A stretch of DNA of 20,956 nt from a virus. Below are positions 20,804-20,956 of this stretch, one piece after another. A program made the position numbers and the translations under genes. The stretch is taken from positions 1 to 20,956 of IMG/VR virus record IMGVR_UViG_3300017934_000076; one strand, written 5' to 3'. The notes beneath the pieces were generated by a model that was not told where the DNA came from, made no database searches, and was given only the letters and a program-made list of their open reading frames with translations. Within the stretch, counting starts at the first letter, position 1. Each line of letters starts with the position of its first letter.

Positions 20804-20956
20804 TTAACCCAGTTTCGTTTGATACAGCTCATCCTCGTTTAAATTAGACCCATGTTTAGTCTTATATGCCGGATGATTTTTCAAGTTCATTCTAAGTCGA
20901 TCTAAATAATTGGCAACAAATTCCTTGCCGAGCAGCTTGTTAATATCAACCAAATA
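20804..20956 (-). CDS. Leftward gene cut by the right edge (C-terminal 50 residues)
   Basis: The frame is open from the window edge to TAA 20804-20806, with KLLGKEFVANYLDRLRMNLK and a polar end YQTKLG. The stop is followed six bases later by the RusA start, so it is probably in the same operon. Too little is seen to assign a function. Confidence 0.6.
   Translation of the reverse strand, partial: YLVDINKLLGKEFVANYLDRLRMNLKNHPAYKTKHGSNLNEDELYQTKLG

Noticed and set aside
1-20956. CRISPR array, insertion sequence, integrase or retron-like element
   Set aside because: No regularly spaced repeats, no transposase, recombinase or reverse transcriptase motifs on either strand.

Overview
The window reads as part of an AT-rich, tailed double-stranded DNA phage with a podovirus-like virion (or a prophage of that kind). 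Diagnostic genes are a P22-type portal, a scaffold-like protein, an N4-gp56-family major capsid protein, a head-tail adaptor, a gp53-like tail fibre and three putative internal (ejection) proteins. On the other strand are a RusA-like resolvase, a CHC2 zinc-finger protein and a probable small terminase. Strong AGGAG-type ribosome sites and many ATGA/TAATG overlaps point to a bacterial host. The host itself cannot be named from this sequence. No large terminase, lysis, integrase or polymerase gene was recognised.

Layout. Bases 1-16854 are one rightward late (structural) block: portal (cut at the left edge), a run of small charged proteins (His-rich, Lys-rich, DUF6496), scaffold, capsid, beta-rich decoration-type proteins, adaptor, fibre, a large tail protein, and Gln-rich/internal virion proteins. 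Bases 16843-20956 are a leftward block of small, tightly packed genes converging on the late block. It holds at least six tiny Cys-rich or membrane proteins, then the CHC2 zinc finger, small terminase, RusA, and a gene cut by the right edge.

The most unusual element is in the capsid gene. The N4-gp56 reading frame is split at about 5052 and resumes at about 5857. The roughly 800 bases between fold by eye as a group I intron (P2-P9, with P7 GACUA/UAGUC). The loop of P6 holds a complete LAGLIDADG endonuclease gene in ANTISENSE orientation, with its own ribosome site and a good candidate promoter. A leftward intrinsic terminator lies in the scaffold-capsid gap, so the endonuclease transcript would be antisense to capsid exon 1. 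A second homing-type gene (HNH) sits between the adaptor and the fibre region, and its ribosome site is buried in a hairpin.

Other features worth attention: a compact rightward promoter / tRNA-like fold / terminator cassette inside the leftward block; a 40-bp near-perfect direct repeat carrying a 7-bp dyad beside two small genes; a CHC2 gene lying between two exact 21-bp repeats; a beta domain (E1-FCCH-like) reused in three virion proteins; and long intergenic hairpins without U-tracts that could be mRNA processing sites. All family names come from recognising sequence patterns; no database search was run.
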